DNA from: Bacteroidia bacterium
Lineage (GTDB): Bacteria > Bacteroidota > Bacteroidia > Bacteroidales > Marinifilaceae
NCBI GenBank assembly: GCA_025999735.1
Contig: BNXR01000096.1
Location: forward strand, 1 to 6,814
Direction: 5' to 3'
DNA: 6,814 bases
Shown in pieces: positions 1 to 6,737 of the stretch. The position numbers and the translations under genes are program-made. Below the pieces are notes generated by a model. That model saw only the letters and a program-made list of their open reading frames with translations. It had not been told where the DNA came from and made no database searches. Within the stretch, counting starts at the first letter, position 1. Each line of letters starts with the position of its first letter.

Positions 1-1
1 A

Positions 2-220
2 TTTGACGGAGTTCATCTTCCGGCTGCTATTTCCGATAACGGGCTACCGGTTTATTACGAGTCAAGTGATGCTAGGGTAGAAATAGTAGGAGCGACAGCC
101 ATCGTCAGATCAACGGTTAACACCCCGTCGGCGGTAAAACTCACTGCTAAGCAGTCAGGAGGTGGTAACTACGCTGCCGCTGCTTCAACGGCACAGGAGC
201 TTGATTTGCAGAAGGCAACG
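2..220 (+). other. Partial Ig-like (class B, Big-like) module
   Basis: Residues 1-73 are the C-terminal two thirds or so of a module cut by the window edge. The core Y-Y-E-S-S-D-A-R-V followed by A-V-K-L-T-A-K-Q-S-G-G-G-N-Y matches the later class B modules at 761-1054, 2216-2476 and 5510-5782. Those carry YTSNNTSV, YTSSDRGV and YESTDPRS at the same place and end in a similar A-x-x-x-x-x-x-N-Y strand. It ends in the linker Q-K-A-T. This shows that the repeat array continues upstream of the window. Confidence 0.75.
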
Positions 221-3200
221 CTTACCATTACCGCAGACGATCAGCACCTTACTTATGGCACAGACCCAACCCCTGCCGCATACGCTTATACATCCACTTA
301 CAGTGGGTTTAAGTTGAGCGATGGGCTGCTGACGGGAGCTGTGAGCGGTTCTCCGACATATACTACTACTGCCACAGCGGCAGCCAATGTGCCTGGAAAC
401 TATCCCATTACAGTAGTGACAACTGCTGTAATGGCCTCCAATTATGATATTACTCCTCAATCCGGCTGGCTGTACATAGCGAAGGCTCCCTTGCATGTGC
501 ACGCTACCGCTGCTACCAAAACCTACGGCGAGTCAGACCCAACTCCTTTTGGGTTCACCTTTGAGGCAACAGACTTTAAGTATAGCGATAATGCCGGGAG
601 CATCACTGGAACAGACATACCCACGGCATACAAGGATGCGGCGACCAGCGATGATGCAGGGACTTATCCTAAGGCCATCATACTGCAAGCTCCTACAACG
701 GTGAACGACAAATATTATTTCATCTATGATTCGGCAACCTTTACTATTAACAAGAAGCCTCAAACCATATCATGGGGAACAAATTCAACTAAGCAGGTCG
801 ATTATGGTATGACCCCGATTACCCTTTCGTCGCTATGCACCGATGTGACAACGCCGACGCCGAAGCTAACCACTACCGATATTGTTTACACATCCAATAA
901 CACTAGCGTGGCCACAGTGACAGGCAGCGGTGCGGGTGCTCAGCTCAACATTGTGGGTGTAGGTACGTGCACCATAACGGCCACCAAAGCAGGTAACAAT
1001 AACTATGCAGAAGCCACTCCCGTAGATATGGCGCTCACCGTCAAAAAAGCGACACCGGTGCTTCAGTTCACTACGTCAGCTCCCTCTGACATGGAGTATT
1101 CTCCTTCTTTCAGTTTTACAAATTCGGCCTCAAGTATTAGCGATGGTGCTATATTCTATTCCATTCTTCCGACGAGTAAGGGCGCAGCATCCGTAGATGC
1201 GGGCGGCACAATCCATAAGGTCATCATATCGGATACCATCAAAGTAAGGGCATGGCAGCCAGCTACTTCGAATTATGAAGAAGCTGAGGCTTTCTATACG
1301 CTTTATATTTACAAATCATCCTCACCCTCACACTACCTTACATTTGACAACCCCAATCCTAATTCTGTTGTTTACAGCGATGGTTTTACCTTTAAAAATG
1401 AAGCTCACAATAGTGATACCACGAACAGTGGGTTGATTACGTATCATATTGTTTCTGATCCCCTCACCGATCCCTCGGCAGCAGATGCGAGTATAGGGCT
1501 GACTACGGGTATAGTGTCGAATGTCACAAAAGCAGGGACTCTGCAAGTAGAGGCGCGTCAAGCTGGCGATACCAACCACTATCCATGTAAAACGCTAGTA
1601 CCCTATAGTTTGCTCATAAACAAGGGGCAACCGGTACTTCGATTTACGACACCGACAGCGAGCCCGCTCTTGGAGTTAGATTTTGTAAGTCCTTATATCT
1701 ACGTAAATAAAGCTTACGATGTGTCTCCTGATGTAAGTACGGGAGTCATAACTTACAAAGCTGATGCCAACGGATATATGTCTTCAGTGCCCTCAGTGTC
1801 TCCAGTGCCTTCAGACACGCTACACTTCACAGCAGCAGGCACCATTACGGTCACCGCCAATCAAGCAGAAACAGATATTTATAACAGTGCGACGGCTTCA
1901 TATCAGGTCGAGGTTAAGAAAGCCTCTCCGCATTTGGCTTTTGATACCGCCACTGTCGACATTTATGGAGGTTATCGTTGGTATTCCGGATTTACATATT
2001 CCGATACTGCCAGAAGTAATAACAGCTCTGGACCCATCAGTTACCGTGTTGGGACAAGTGCAAATTTACCACAAGGCGTCGCTATTCTTGTTGGCTCGGG
2101 TCCTACTATAGAGGTGAAAAAAGCCGGCTGGATAACAGTAGAGGCTACCATTGGAGAAGCGGCTGAATATAGCAGTAGGACGATTAGTTACGACCTGCTT
2201 GTGCGTAAGAACAATACGAATGTCATTTCTTGGGTAACTCCTCCTTCCAATACCTATACGTATGGTGACCTCCCGACGAGGATTCGTGCTGATGCTACCA
2301 ACGCTCAGTCAGTTATATACACGAGTAGCGACCGCGGGGTGATAGATATGAAACAAGACACCTTGTGCATCATAGGTGTCGGAGGTCCTGTGCTCATAAG
2401 AGCCATACAAGAAGAGACAGATAACTACGAGGCGGCCTATGCTGTTGACTCCATTGTGAACGTCAAAGCCTACAACCTCTATGTTTACGCGAGCGGGAAA
2501 ACACGTCTCTATGGCGACCCAAATCCTCCATTGACCTTCAGCTACTCTAATTTTGTGTCCGGTGATAATGCTGCCAGTGCTATAGCAACCCTTCCTGTAC
2601 CTAAAACAGATGCAACGGTTGACAGCGCAGCGGGGAAATATCCGATTTATTTTGACCCAGTAGGGACGTCGTCTAACGGCAACTACCATCTCATCCCTGT
2701 TGTCGACACGCTGGAAATACTCCCTCGCGACCTTCTTATTGCGTCACAGAATATGGCTAGAACGTATGGAGATCCAATCCCTGCGGGTGGATATGATTAC
2801 CCTTTGCATTATTCTGGTTTTGTAAACGGCGAAACGGAAGCAGATTTGCTTACTCCACCTACGGCATCTACACCTGTTACTCAATTTATAAACGCTGGAC
2901 CACAACCTATTATCGTCAGTGGAGCTAGCTCAAAAAATTACGTTATCTCCTATCAACAAGGTACACTGACGACAAGTCCATACCCTGTCACAGTGCAGGT
3001 TGTGGATACATTTAGGGTTTACGGCGCTTCGAACAATCCTGAGCCACGAATCAGGTATTTTAAAACAACCACTCCGTCAATAGTGCTGCCTCCGTATCTC
3101 TTACAAGCCCCCTCACCGTCACTGCCCACCGGAGATGCACTTGTGCCAAACATAATACCGATTTGCAATGTAGCAGCAAACGCGCCAGCCACAACTTATT

Positions 3201-6200
3201 CGGATTCTCTTAAAGTGACAGGTGGCGGATCGAGTAGTAACTACCTCGTCACTTACGATTATGGTGATTTAGAGGTGAGACGCAAGCCGCTTGACGTGAT
3301 TGTTGACAAGAAGACGAAGGTTTATGGCGATCCTCTTCCTGACCTGACTTTCCATTATAGTGGTTTTATAATGAATGAAGACAGCACTGTCATCAGTCCC
3401 AAGCCGACTTTAACCACTACTGCAACAGCGAACAGTAATGTGGGCAAATACCCCATTACCTTTACCTCGGCTGCTGGCGACTTAAATAACTATACTCTTA
3501 GTCATTTCACAGACACCTTGACGATAACACCTCGTCCACTTCGCCTGAAAGCAAACAGTTTTAATAAAAATTATGGCGACACTATTCCGACTCTGACCTT
3601 TGAGACCAGTCCGGATTTTATACTGGGACAGACGCTCAATGTTCTGAGCCCTATGCCTACTTTAAAGTTTGTGGCAGCTTCTGTGGATTCATGTTCTCCG
3701 GTGTCTGCGGGTCCTTATGAAATTACGTTTGATAATCCGGGTGCTTCCTTAAATTACACCATTACTCATCAATCCGGTGCACAGATGACTGTCGTACCGT
3801 CACAGTTGTGGGTGGACATTGACAGTGCACGCAGGATGTATGGTGATTATCTTGATCCCAAGCCTGTGCCTACGTACAAAGGGTGGCGTTGCAATGACGA
3901 AGCGAAGTTTGCAAACTTAGGCACTCGGAATTCGGTATTTAATCCAGTACCAGAGCTTGACACGGCTTCTTTGCCTCCTTATACAGCAAGTGTAGGAAGA
4001 TATCCTGTTGCGATGCAATTAAAACCCGGCACGGCGATAAACGGCAATTACAATGTAATTTATGGGACCAATGCCTTGACCATCTATGCAGACACCCTCA
4101 CGCTGACAGTCTTACCACACGAAAGAGAATATGGAGATACGCTGGCCTTGAAATATACTATCACCAACCTCCGGCCTTGGGACAATTCAAGCGTGCTCAC
4201 GACGAAGCCTATCTTTAAGGCTTACGAAACAAGTAGCACCGAAGTAAACAATAGAACAACGGTAGGCAAATACCCGATAGTGAGATATTCTGATGCCGTT
4301 TCGCGTGACAATAACTACGCCTTTAAGTATATTATAGATTCGCTGACCATCAAAAAGGCTCCTATCTATTATTACGTTGATACCATCGAAAAGGTATATG
4401 GTGACCGTAGTATTGGCGACACCACCAGTCCTGACTATGATGTCAAATATAGGACAGCCCCTTGGCCAACGTTTAAAAACGGAGAGGGTCCTGGACTTTT
4501 TGACACTCCTCCCTGTATCCAACCGAAAGCATTTAACGCTTCAACTGTGGATTCCATGAGTAATGCGGGCACTTATATCATCCATATAACTCCCGGTTAC
4601 TCACCCAACTATGAGTTCCATGGTGATGCAGCCAGCTTGTTGATTATACGGCGTGCTCCGCTCACCGTAACAGCCAATGACATATTTAAACTTTTTGGTG
4701 CCGCGTTGGAGTCACCTACGCTCACATACACCGGTTTTGTTTATAAAAGTGACAGTCTTGGGGCATTCTCTATTCTGCCGCAGGCTTACTATGACAGCAT
4801 TCGCCCTATCGGTGGAGTCGCTACCGGAGTGGTTGATCAGTTGACAGACGGAAGATATAATCCTTATCGGATAAAAGTGAACCCTGGACTGTCAAGGAAT
4901 TACGATGTTAAATATGAGGATGGTTGGCTTACGGTAGATAAAGCCACCCTCAAAGTGACAGTCCGGAACTATACACGGCCTTATGATGAACCGGACGAGC
5001 CTTGGAAGGTTCTCTATGAAGGATGGATAGGTACCGATTCGGAAGCAACCCTTACGTCTATGCCACCAAACCCCATCAAAGCCTATGTTCCAGGTGGCAC
5101 GGAAGTAACGATAGACCGCAGTACCAACGTGGGCATATATGAACTTAGACCTGATGAGACCGTCAGAGAGGAAGGGAACTATAGATTTGAATACTATTAT
5201 GGGAAATTGGAAATAACGCAAGCTACGCCCAACATCTATTTTGCAGATCCGACACCAGCACCGATGCCTTACTCTCCGGATTTTGCTTATACCAACCCAT
5301 TGCTCGGTAAGATTACAGGGGCACCTATTAGCTACCGATCAATTACGGGACCTGGCATTACGGGAGCAGCAAGTGTCAATTCGGCAACCGGTGAAATCAC
5401 CAATATTGTTAAGGCTGACACCCTTATCGTTGAAGCCATTCAAGCGGCCCTTCTGCCCAATTATGCCGAGTCTACGGCAAGATATAAACTCTTGATTTTG
5501 AGGGCTCCACAGTTTATCACATGGCCAAATCCCCAGACGAAACTTCAAGTTGTCACCGGCGATTCCCTAGTGATAGGTCGTGATTTCGAAGCCGCTGTTG
5601 CTAGTCCAAATAGCAGTAAGCTAATAACTTACGAATCGACAGACCCCAGGAGTGCCTTTATAACAGGCAACAAACGAATGGACTTCCCCGGTGTCGGGCG
5701 TATCCCTATCATGGCTTATCAACCGGGAGATGCACTCTATGCGCCATCAGATACCATTAGGTGGACTTGGTCCATATCGAATGTCAGAATTATCAACGTT
5801 ATTCCGGAGCCTTATGGAGTTCGCGAACCGATAGATACGGCATGGGTTTATACAATGGGCTGTGATGTAAGTACGGTCACCATTACGGTACAGCTTGAAT
5901 CGCCAGAGGCCAAGATATTCTATCCTATAGATAGTGACGTCCCAATTCCGGATTCAACCTTCACCGTTGATGTTTCGCGTGCCGGAGTACATCGGTTCCC
6001 ATTTAGAGTGGAAGCCGGCGAAAAAGGACAAAAACACCGTGAGGCACAGGTGATACTCAGACGCAACTTTGATATGCCTACCGTCGTTCAATATTATAAT
6101 AATGTCTTGGCCGTAGATAGAGGCGATGACAATGGGGACTATAACTTTACGCACTTCCAATGGACGAAGGGAAAGCAACCAATAGACGGAGCTACGCTTC

Positions 6201-6568
6201 CATATCTGTATATTCCAACCGGCGAGCCAACAGACGGAAACTACAATGTGCTCCTTACCGCCGATGGTATAGACGACCCATTACCGTTGTGTCAATCTAA
6301 AATGTTTGAGCACTTGATGTCGGACAAAGTACTTCAGACGTTCAAAATGAATTTGAAGGTTTATCCGAATCCTGCGAATGAGCAGTCCACTATTGAAAAT
6401 TCGGATTGGGATACGGATGGCCGTATAGAGTTGTTCAATGTAAACGGTCTGTTATTGAAGGAATTTGAACCTACGAGCGAAAAAACCGACATCGACGTGT
6501 CCGATTTGCATCAAGGTCTGTATATTTTACGCACCGGAACAAAAACGGCCAAGTTCTTGAAAGAATAA
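2..6568 (+). CDS. Giant T9SS-secreted multi-module (MBG/Ig-like) surface protein, 5' partial
   Basis: The frame is open from the first complete codon to TAA at 6566-6568, giving 2188 visible residues with no start in view. The TTG at 206 lies inside a module and is not the start. Seen in order: a partial Ig-like module (residues 1-73), two MBG-type modules (74-253), one Big-like (254-351), four Ig-like (352-738), one Big-like (739-825), ten MBG-type (826-1742), two Ig-like (1743-1927), a beta-rich tail (1928-2117) and a T9SS type A sorting domain (2118-2188). Known for the family: the sorting domain directs folded cargo through the T9SS outer-membrane pore, is cleaved there, and the mature protein is usually attached to the surface. 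The inferred role is an adhesin or long stalk; I see no enzyme motif. The N-terminal signal peptide and any head domain are outside the window. Cysteines are sparse, about one per module where present, except a pair at residues 279 and 323. No neighbouring gene is visible. A secreted matrix or gliding-associated protein is an alternative role. Confidence 0.96.
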   Translation, partial: FDGVHLPAAISDNGLPVYYESSDARVEIVGATAIVRSTVNTPSAVKLTAKQSGGGNYAAAASTAQELDLQKATLTITADDQHLTYGTDPTPAAYAYTSTYSGFKLSDGLLTGAVSGSPTYTTTATAAANVPGNYPITVVTTAVMASNYDITPQSGWLYIAKAPLHVHATAATKTYGESDPTPFGFTFEATDFKYSDNAGSITGTDIPTAYKDAATSDDAGTYPKAIILQAPTTVNDKYYFIYDSATFTINKKPQTISWGTNSTKQVDYGMTPITLSSLCTDVTTPTPKLTTTDIVYTSNNTSVATVTGSGAGAQLNIVGVGTCTITATKAGNNNYAEATPVDMALTVKKATPVLQFTTSAPSDMEYSPSFSFTNSASSISDGAIFYSILPTSKGAASVDAGGTIHKVIISDTIKVRAWQPATSNYEEAEAFYTLYIYKSSSPSHYLTFDNPNPNSVVYSDGFTFKNEAHNSDTTNSGLITYHIVSDPLTDPSAADASIGLTTGIVSNVTKAGTLQVEARQAGDTNHYPCKTLVPYSLLINKGQPVLRFTTPTASPLLELDFVSPYIYVNKAYDVSPDVSTGVITYKADANGYMSSVPSVSPVPSDTLHFTAAGTITVTANQAETDIYNSATASYQVEVKKASPHLAFDTATVDIYGGYRWYSGFTYSDTARSNNSSGPISYRVGTSANLPQGVAILVGSGPTIEVKKAGWITVEATIGEAAEYSSRTISYDLLVRKNNTNVISWVTPPSNTYTYGDLPTRIRADATNAQSVIYTSSDRGVIDMKQDTLCIIGVGGPVLIRAIQEETDNYEAAYAVDSIVNVKAYNLYVYASGKTRLYGDPNPPLTFSYSNFVSGDNAASAIATLPVPKTDATVDSAAGKYPIYFDPVGTSSNGNYHLIPVVDTLEILPRDLLIASQNMARTYGDPIPAGGYDYPLHYSGFVNGETEADLLTPPTASTPVTQFINAGPQPIIVSGASSKNYVISYQQGTLTTSPYPVTVQVVDTFRVYGASNNPEPRIRYFKTTTPSIVLPPYLLQAPSPSLPTGDALVPNIIPICNVAANAPATTYSDSLKVTGGGSSSNYLVTYDYGDLEVRRKPLDVIVDKKTKVYGDPLPDLTFHYSGFIMNEDSTVISPKPTLTTTATANSNVGKYPITFTSAAGDLNNYTLSHFTDTLTITPRPLRLKANSFNKNYGDTIPTLTFETSPDFILGQTLNVLSPMPTLKFVAASVDSCSPVSAGPYEITFDNPGASLNYTITHQSGAQMTVVPSQLWVDIDSARRMYGDYLDPKPVPTYKGWRCNDEAKFANLGTRNSVFNPVPELDTASLPPYTASVGRYPVAMQLKPGTAINGNYNVIYGTNALTIYADTLTLTVLPHEREYGDTLALKYTITNLRPWDNSSVLTTKPIFKAYETSSTEVNNRTTVGKYPIVRYSDAVSRDNNYAFKYIIDSLTIKKAPIYYYVDTIEKVYGDRSIGDTTSPDYDVKYRTAPWPTFKNGEGPGLFDTPPCIQPKAFNASTVDSMSNAGTYIIHITPGYSPNYEFHGDAASLLIIRRAPLTVTANDIFKLFGAALESPTLTYTGFVYKSDSLGAFSILPQAYYDSIRPIGGVATGVVDQLTDGRYNPYRIKVNPGLSRNYDVKYEDGWLTVDKATLKVTVRNYTRPYDEPDEPWKVLYEGWIGTDSEATLTSMPPNPIKAYVPGGTEVTIDRSTNVGIYELRPDETVREEGNYRFEYYYGKLEITQATPNIYFADPTPAPMPYSPDFAYTNPLLGKITGAPISYRSITGPGITGAASVNSATGEITNIVKADTLIVEAIQAALLPNYAESTARYKLLILRAPQFITWPNPQTKLQVVTGDSLVIGRDFEAAVASPNSSKLITYESTDPRSAFITGNKRMDFPGVGRIPIMAYQPGDALYAPSDTIRWTWSISNVRIINVIPEPYGVREPIDTAWVYTMGCDVSTVTITVQLESPEAKIFYPIDSDVPIPDSTFTVDVSRAGVHRFPFRVEAGEKGQKHREAQVILRRNFDMPTVVQYYNNVLAVDRGDDNGDYNFTHFQWTKGKQPIDGATLPYLYIPTGEPTDGNYNVLLTADGIDDPLPLCQSKMFEHLMSDKVLQTFKMNLKVYPNPANEQSTIENSDWDTDGRIELFNVNGLLLKEFEPTSEKTDIDVSDLHQGLYILRTGTKTAKFLKE
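221..760 (+). repeat. Two tandem MBG-type (class A) modules
   Basis: Residues 74-163 and 164-253 are two modules of exactly 90 residues (270 bp) each. Each begins with a beta strand (LTITADD, LHVHATA) and a TYG motif followed by DPTP. The first then has YSGFKLSDG; the second has a degenerate form. Both have a late G-x-Y-P strand (GNYPITV, GTYPKAI) and a final aromatic strand (SNYDI, KYYFI) before the linkers AKAP and NKKP. This is the pattern of the MBG 'YGX type' domain, which I recall as Pfam PF18676 (not checked). The two are clearly diverged in sequence despite their equal length, so they are not a recent duplication. Confidence 0.85.
761..1054 (+). other. Class B Big-like Ig module with a cysteine pair
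   Basis: Residues 254-351. It starts QTISWG, then V-D-Y-G-M-T-P-I-T-L, then the core VYTSNNTSVATV and the closing strands GVGTCTITATKAGNNNY, ending in linker VKKAT. The layout is that of bacterial Ig-like group 2-style domains. It separates the first MBG pair from the following class C block. It is the only complete module I see with two cysteines (residues 279 and 323). A disulfide between them is possible but untested. Confidence 0.75.
1055..2215 (+). repeat. Four tandem class C Ig-like modules
   Basis: Residues 352-441, 442-543, 544-642 and 643-738. Each opens with a strand of the form L-x-F-x-T/N (PVLQFTT, HYLTFDN, PVLRFTT, PHLAFDT). Most then have a Y-S-x-x-F-x-(F/Y) motif, which is degenerate in the third (SPYIYVN). 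All contain an I-(T/S/F)-Y strand and end in a strand like KAGTLQVEARQAG, TAAGTITVTANQA or KKAGWITVEATIG, followed by a Y-containing strand. Linkers are YKSS, INKGQ, VKKAS and VRKNN. These are beta-sandwich spacers by pattern; I cannot assign a Pfam family. They are well diverged from each other at DNA level. Confidence 0.72.
1784..1813 (+). repeat. Three imperfect copies of a 9-bp in-frame tandem repeat
   Basis: The units tcagtgccc, tcagtgtct and ccagtgcct follow each other, and a fourth starts (tca). They encode S-V-P / S-V-S / P-V-P / S in a loop of the third class C module. Because the period is a multiple of three, slippage would add or remove a tripeptide without a frameshift. Only three copies are present, so any variability is speculative. 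Confidence 0.7.
2216..2476 (+). other. Class B Big-like Ig module at the junction of the class C and class A blocks
   Basis: Residues 739-825. It starts TNVISWV, then Y-T-Y-G-D-L-P, then the core VIYTSSDRGVIDM and the closing strands GVGGPVLIRAIQEETDNY, ending VNVKAYN. It matches the module at 761-1054 in layout. It marks the change from class C modules to the ten-module MBG run. Confidence 0.75.
2477..5227 (+). repeat. Run of ten tandem MBG-type (class A) modules
   Basis: Residues 826-1742, with modules starting at 826, 911, 996, 1097, 1180, 1269, 1366, 1455, 1554 and 1650 (83-101 residues each). The opening motif is LYGDPNP, TYGDPIP, VYGASNNPEP, VYGDPLP, NYGDTIP, MYGDYLDP, EYGDTLA, VYGDRS, then the degenerate LFGAALE and PYDEPDE. 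Several carry the YSGF-type motif (YSGFVNGE, YSGFIMNED, YKGW, YTGF, YEGW). A G-x-Y-P strand (GKYPI, GRYPV) and a final NY strand (GNYHLI, KNYVI, SNYLV, NNYTL, LNYTI, GNYNVI, NNYAF, PNYEF, RNYDV, GNYRF) follow. Basic or Pro-containing linkers (PRD, RRKP, PRP, KKAP, RRAP, DKAT) separate many of them. MBG domains occur in large bacterial surface proteins and the fold is expected to be a beta sandwich. Binding specificity cannot be told from sequence. Confidence 0.88.
5228..5509 (+). other. Class C Ig-like module after the MBG run
   Basis: Residues 1743-1836. The start PNIYFAD, Y-S-P-D-F-A-Y-T-N, ISYRSI and KADTLIVEAIQ...NYAES match the class C modules of 1055-2215. It is closest by eye to the first of them, which has YSPSFSFTN and ends NYEEAEAFY. 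The linker is ILRAP. It is separated from its relatives by the class B module at 2216-2476 and ten MBG modules, which suggests block shuffling or loss during the history of the gene. Confidence 0.7.
5510..5782 (+). other. Class B Big-like Ig module before the C-terminal tail
   Basis: Residues 1837-1927. It begins QFITWPNP, and has ITYESTDPRSAFI and GVGRIPIMAYQPGDALY, ending in IRWTWSIS. It is the most diverged class B module: the YG motif is replaced by VTGDS. It is the last repeat module before the tail. Confidence 0.65.
5783..6352 (+). other. C-terminal beta-rich tail with a conserved pre-sorting Ig-like module
   Basis: Residues 1928-2117. The first part (to about 2024) is beta-rich, with CDVSTVTITVQLESPEAKIF and a pattern of alternating hydrophobics; I do not recognise a named domain. 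The second part (about 2025-2099) has PTVVQYYNNVLAVD, a D-rich turn (D-R-G-D-D-N-G-D), YNFTHFQWTKGKQPIDGAT, LPYLYIPTGEP and GNYNVLLTADG, ending in a Cys. From memory this 'F-x-x-Q-W-x-K-x-x-x-x-I-x-G-A-T...G-x-Y-x-V-x-L-T-x-x-D-G' pattern is common just before T9SS sorting domains in Bacteroidales. The D-rich turn could bind calcium, which is inference only. Confidence 0.7.
6353..6565 (+). other. T9SS type A C-terminal sorting domain
   Basis: Residues 2118-2188 (71 residues, the usual size). It has the standard motif order: LKVYPNPAN at the start, a middle RIELFNVNGLLLKEF strand pair, IDVSDLHQGLYILR, and the extreme C-terminus KTAKFLKE. In the known pathway this domain is read by the T9SS translocon and cut off by the PorU-type sortase. 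This domain is the strongest evidence that the organism belongs to the Bacteroidota and that the protein acts outside the outer membrane. Confidence 0.95.
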
Positions 6569-6569
6569 A

Positions 6570-6595
6570 TAGGGGCGGGGTTTGCCCGCCCAATG
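6570..6595 (+). repeat. Palindromic unit 1 (possible transcript end), starting 1 nt after the stop codon
   Basis: The stem GGGCGGG at 6573-6579 pairs with CCCGCCC at 6585-6591 around loop GTTTG. This is a 7-bp all-GC stem whose first base lies 5 nt after the TAA. No T-tract follows, so it is not a classical rho-independent terminator; it could still stabilise the 3' end. The unit begins TAGGGGCG and ends CGCCCAATG, as does the next unit. Confidence 0.75.
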
Positions 6596-6623
6596 TAGGG
6601 GCGACCCTTGCGGTCGCCCAATG
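6596..6623 (+). repeat. Palindromic unit 2, same frame as unit 1 with a different inner stem
   Basis: The stem GGGCGACC at 6599-6606 pairs perfectly with GGTCGCCC at 6612-6619 around loop CTTGC (8 bp). It shares TAGGGGCG at the start and CGCCCAATG at the end with the unit at 6570-6595, but the inner part of the stem and the loop differ. No T-tract follows. Confidence 0.78.
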
Positions 6624-6667
6624 TAGAAATGTAGGAATGTAGAAATGTAGGGATGTAGAAATTGAGG
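6620..6667 (+). repeat. 8-bp tandem repeat array, consensus RATGTAGR
   Basis: Six consecutive octamers: aatgtaga, aatgtagg, aatgtaga, aatgtagg, gatgtaga, aattgagg. The last is degraded. The A/G at the eighth base alternates over the first four, so the array can also be read as a 16-bp unit. The first octamer overlaps the AATG that ends palindromic unit 2, so the array appears to grow out of the palindrome's flank. Confidence 0.85.
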
Positions 6668-6670
6668 AGG

Positions 6671-6689
6671 TTGCGGGTCAAGCCCGCAA
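6671..6689 (+). repeat. Palindrome 3, TTGCGGG/CCCGCAA stem-loop
   Basis: TTGCGGG at 6671-6677 pairs with CCCGCAA at 6683-6689 around TCAAG (7 bp). It is followed directly by TGACGGTGGC. On the minus strand the element reads GTCATTGCGGGCTTGACCCG, a sequence I remember as a dispersed intergenic repeat in many bacterial genomes (recollection, not checked). Confidence 0.75.
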
Positions 6690-6699
6690 TGACGGTGGC
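6688..6699 (+). repeat. 12-bp direct repeat, left copy (AATGACGGTGGC)
   Basis: Identical to 6803-6814. In each copy the first bases complete the right arm of a stem-loop (palindromes 3 and 4), so the shared part is a common tail after two different palindromes. It may be a module boundary of these elements rather than a target-site duplication. Confidence 0.7.
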
Positions 6700-6737
6700 T
6701 TCGCTGCCTCTCCCTCTTCCCATCCACAGGAGTGAAT

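Noticed and set aside
2309..2689. Minus-strand open frame of 126 codons inside the large gene, and similar ones at 1328-1579, 4187-4522 and 4892-5221
   Set aside because: All lie opposite a clearly coding frame with conserved modules. Their translations are rich in Cys, Arg and Ile with no recognisable domain.
206..6568. TTG at 206 as the start codon of the large gene
   Set aside because: The same frame is open back to position 2 and encodes a class B Ig-like module that runs smoothly into the first MBG module. The TTG has no convincing ribosome binding site role and lies in a module linker.
2..6568. An enzyme or toxin domain hidden in the array
   Set aside because: Every stretch between the first residue and the sorting domain is accounted for by beta-sandwich modules or the beta-rich tail. 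No catalytic motif such as GxSxG, HExxH or a protease triad pattern stood out.
6573..6591. Classical rho-independent terminator
   Set aside because: The GC stem is strong but AATGTAGG follows instead of a T-tract, so only a weaker claim (3' structure) is supported.
6620..6667. Possible CRISPR array
   Set aside because: The unit is 8 bp with no spacers between copies. It is a simple tandem repeat.
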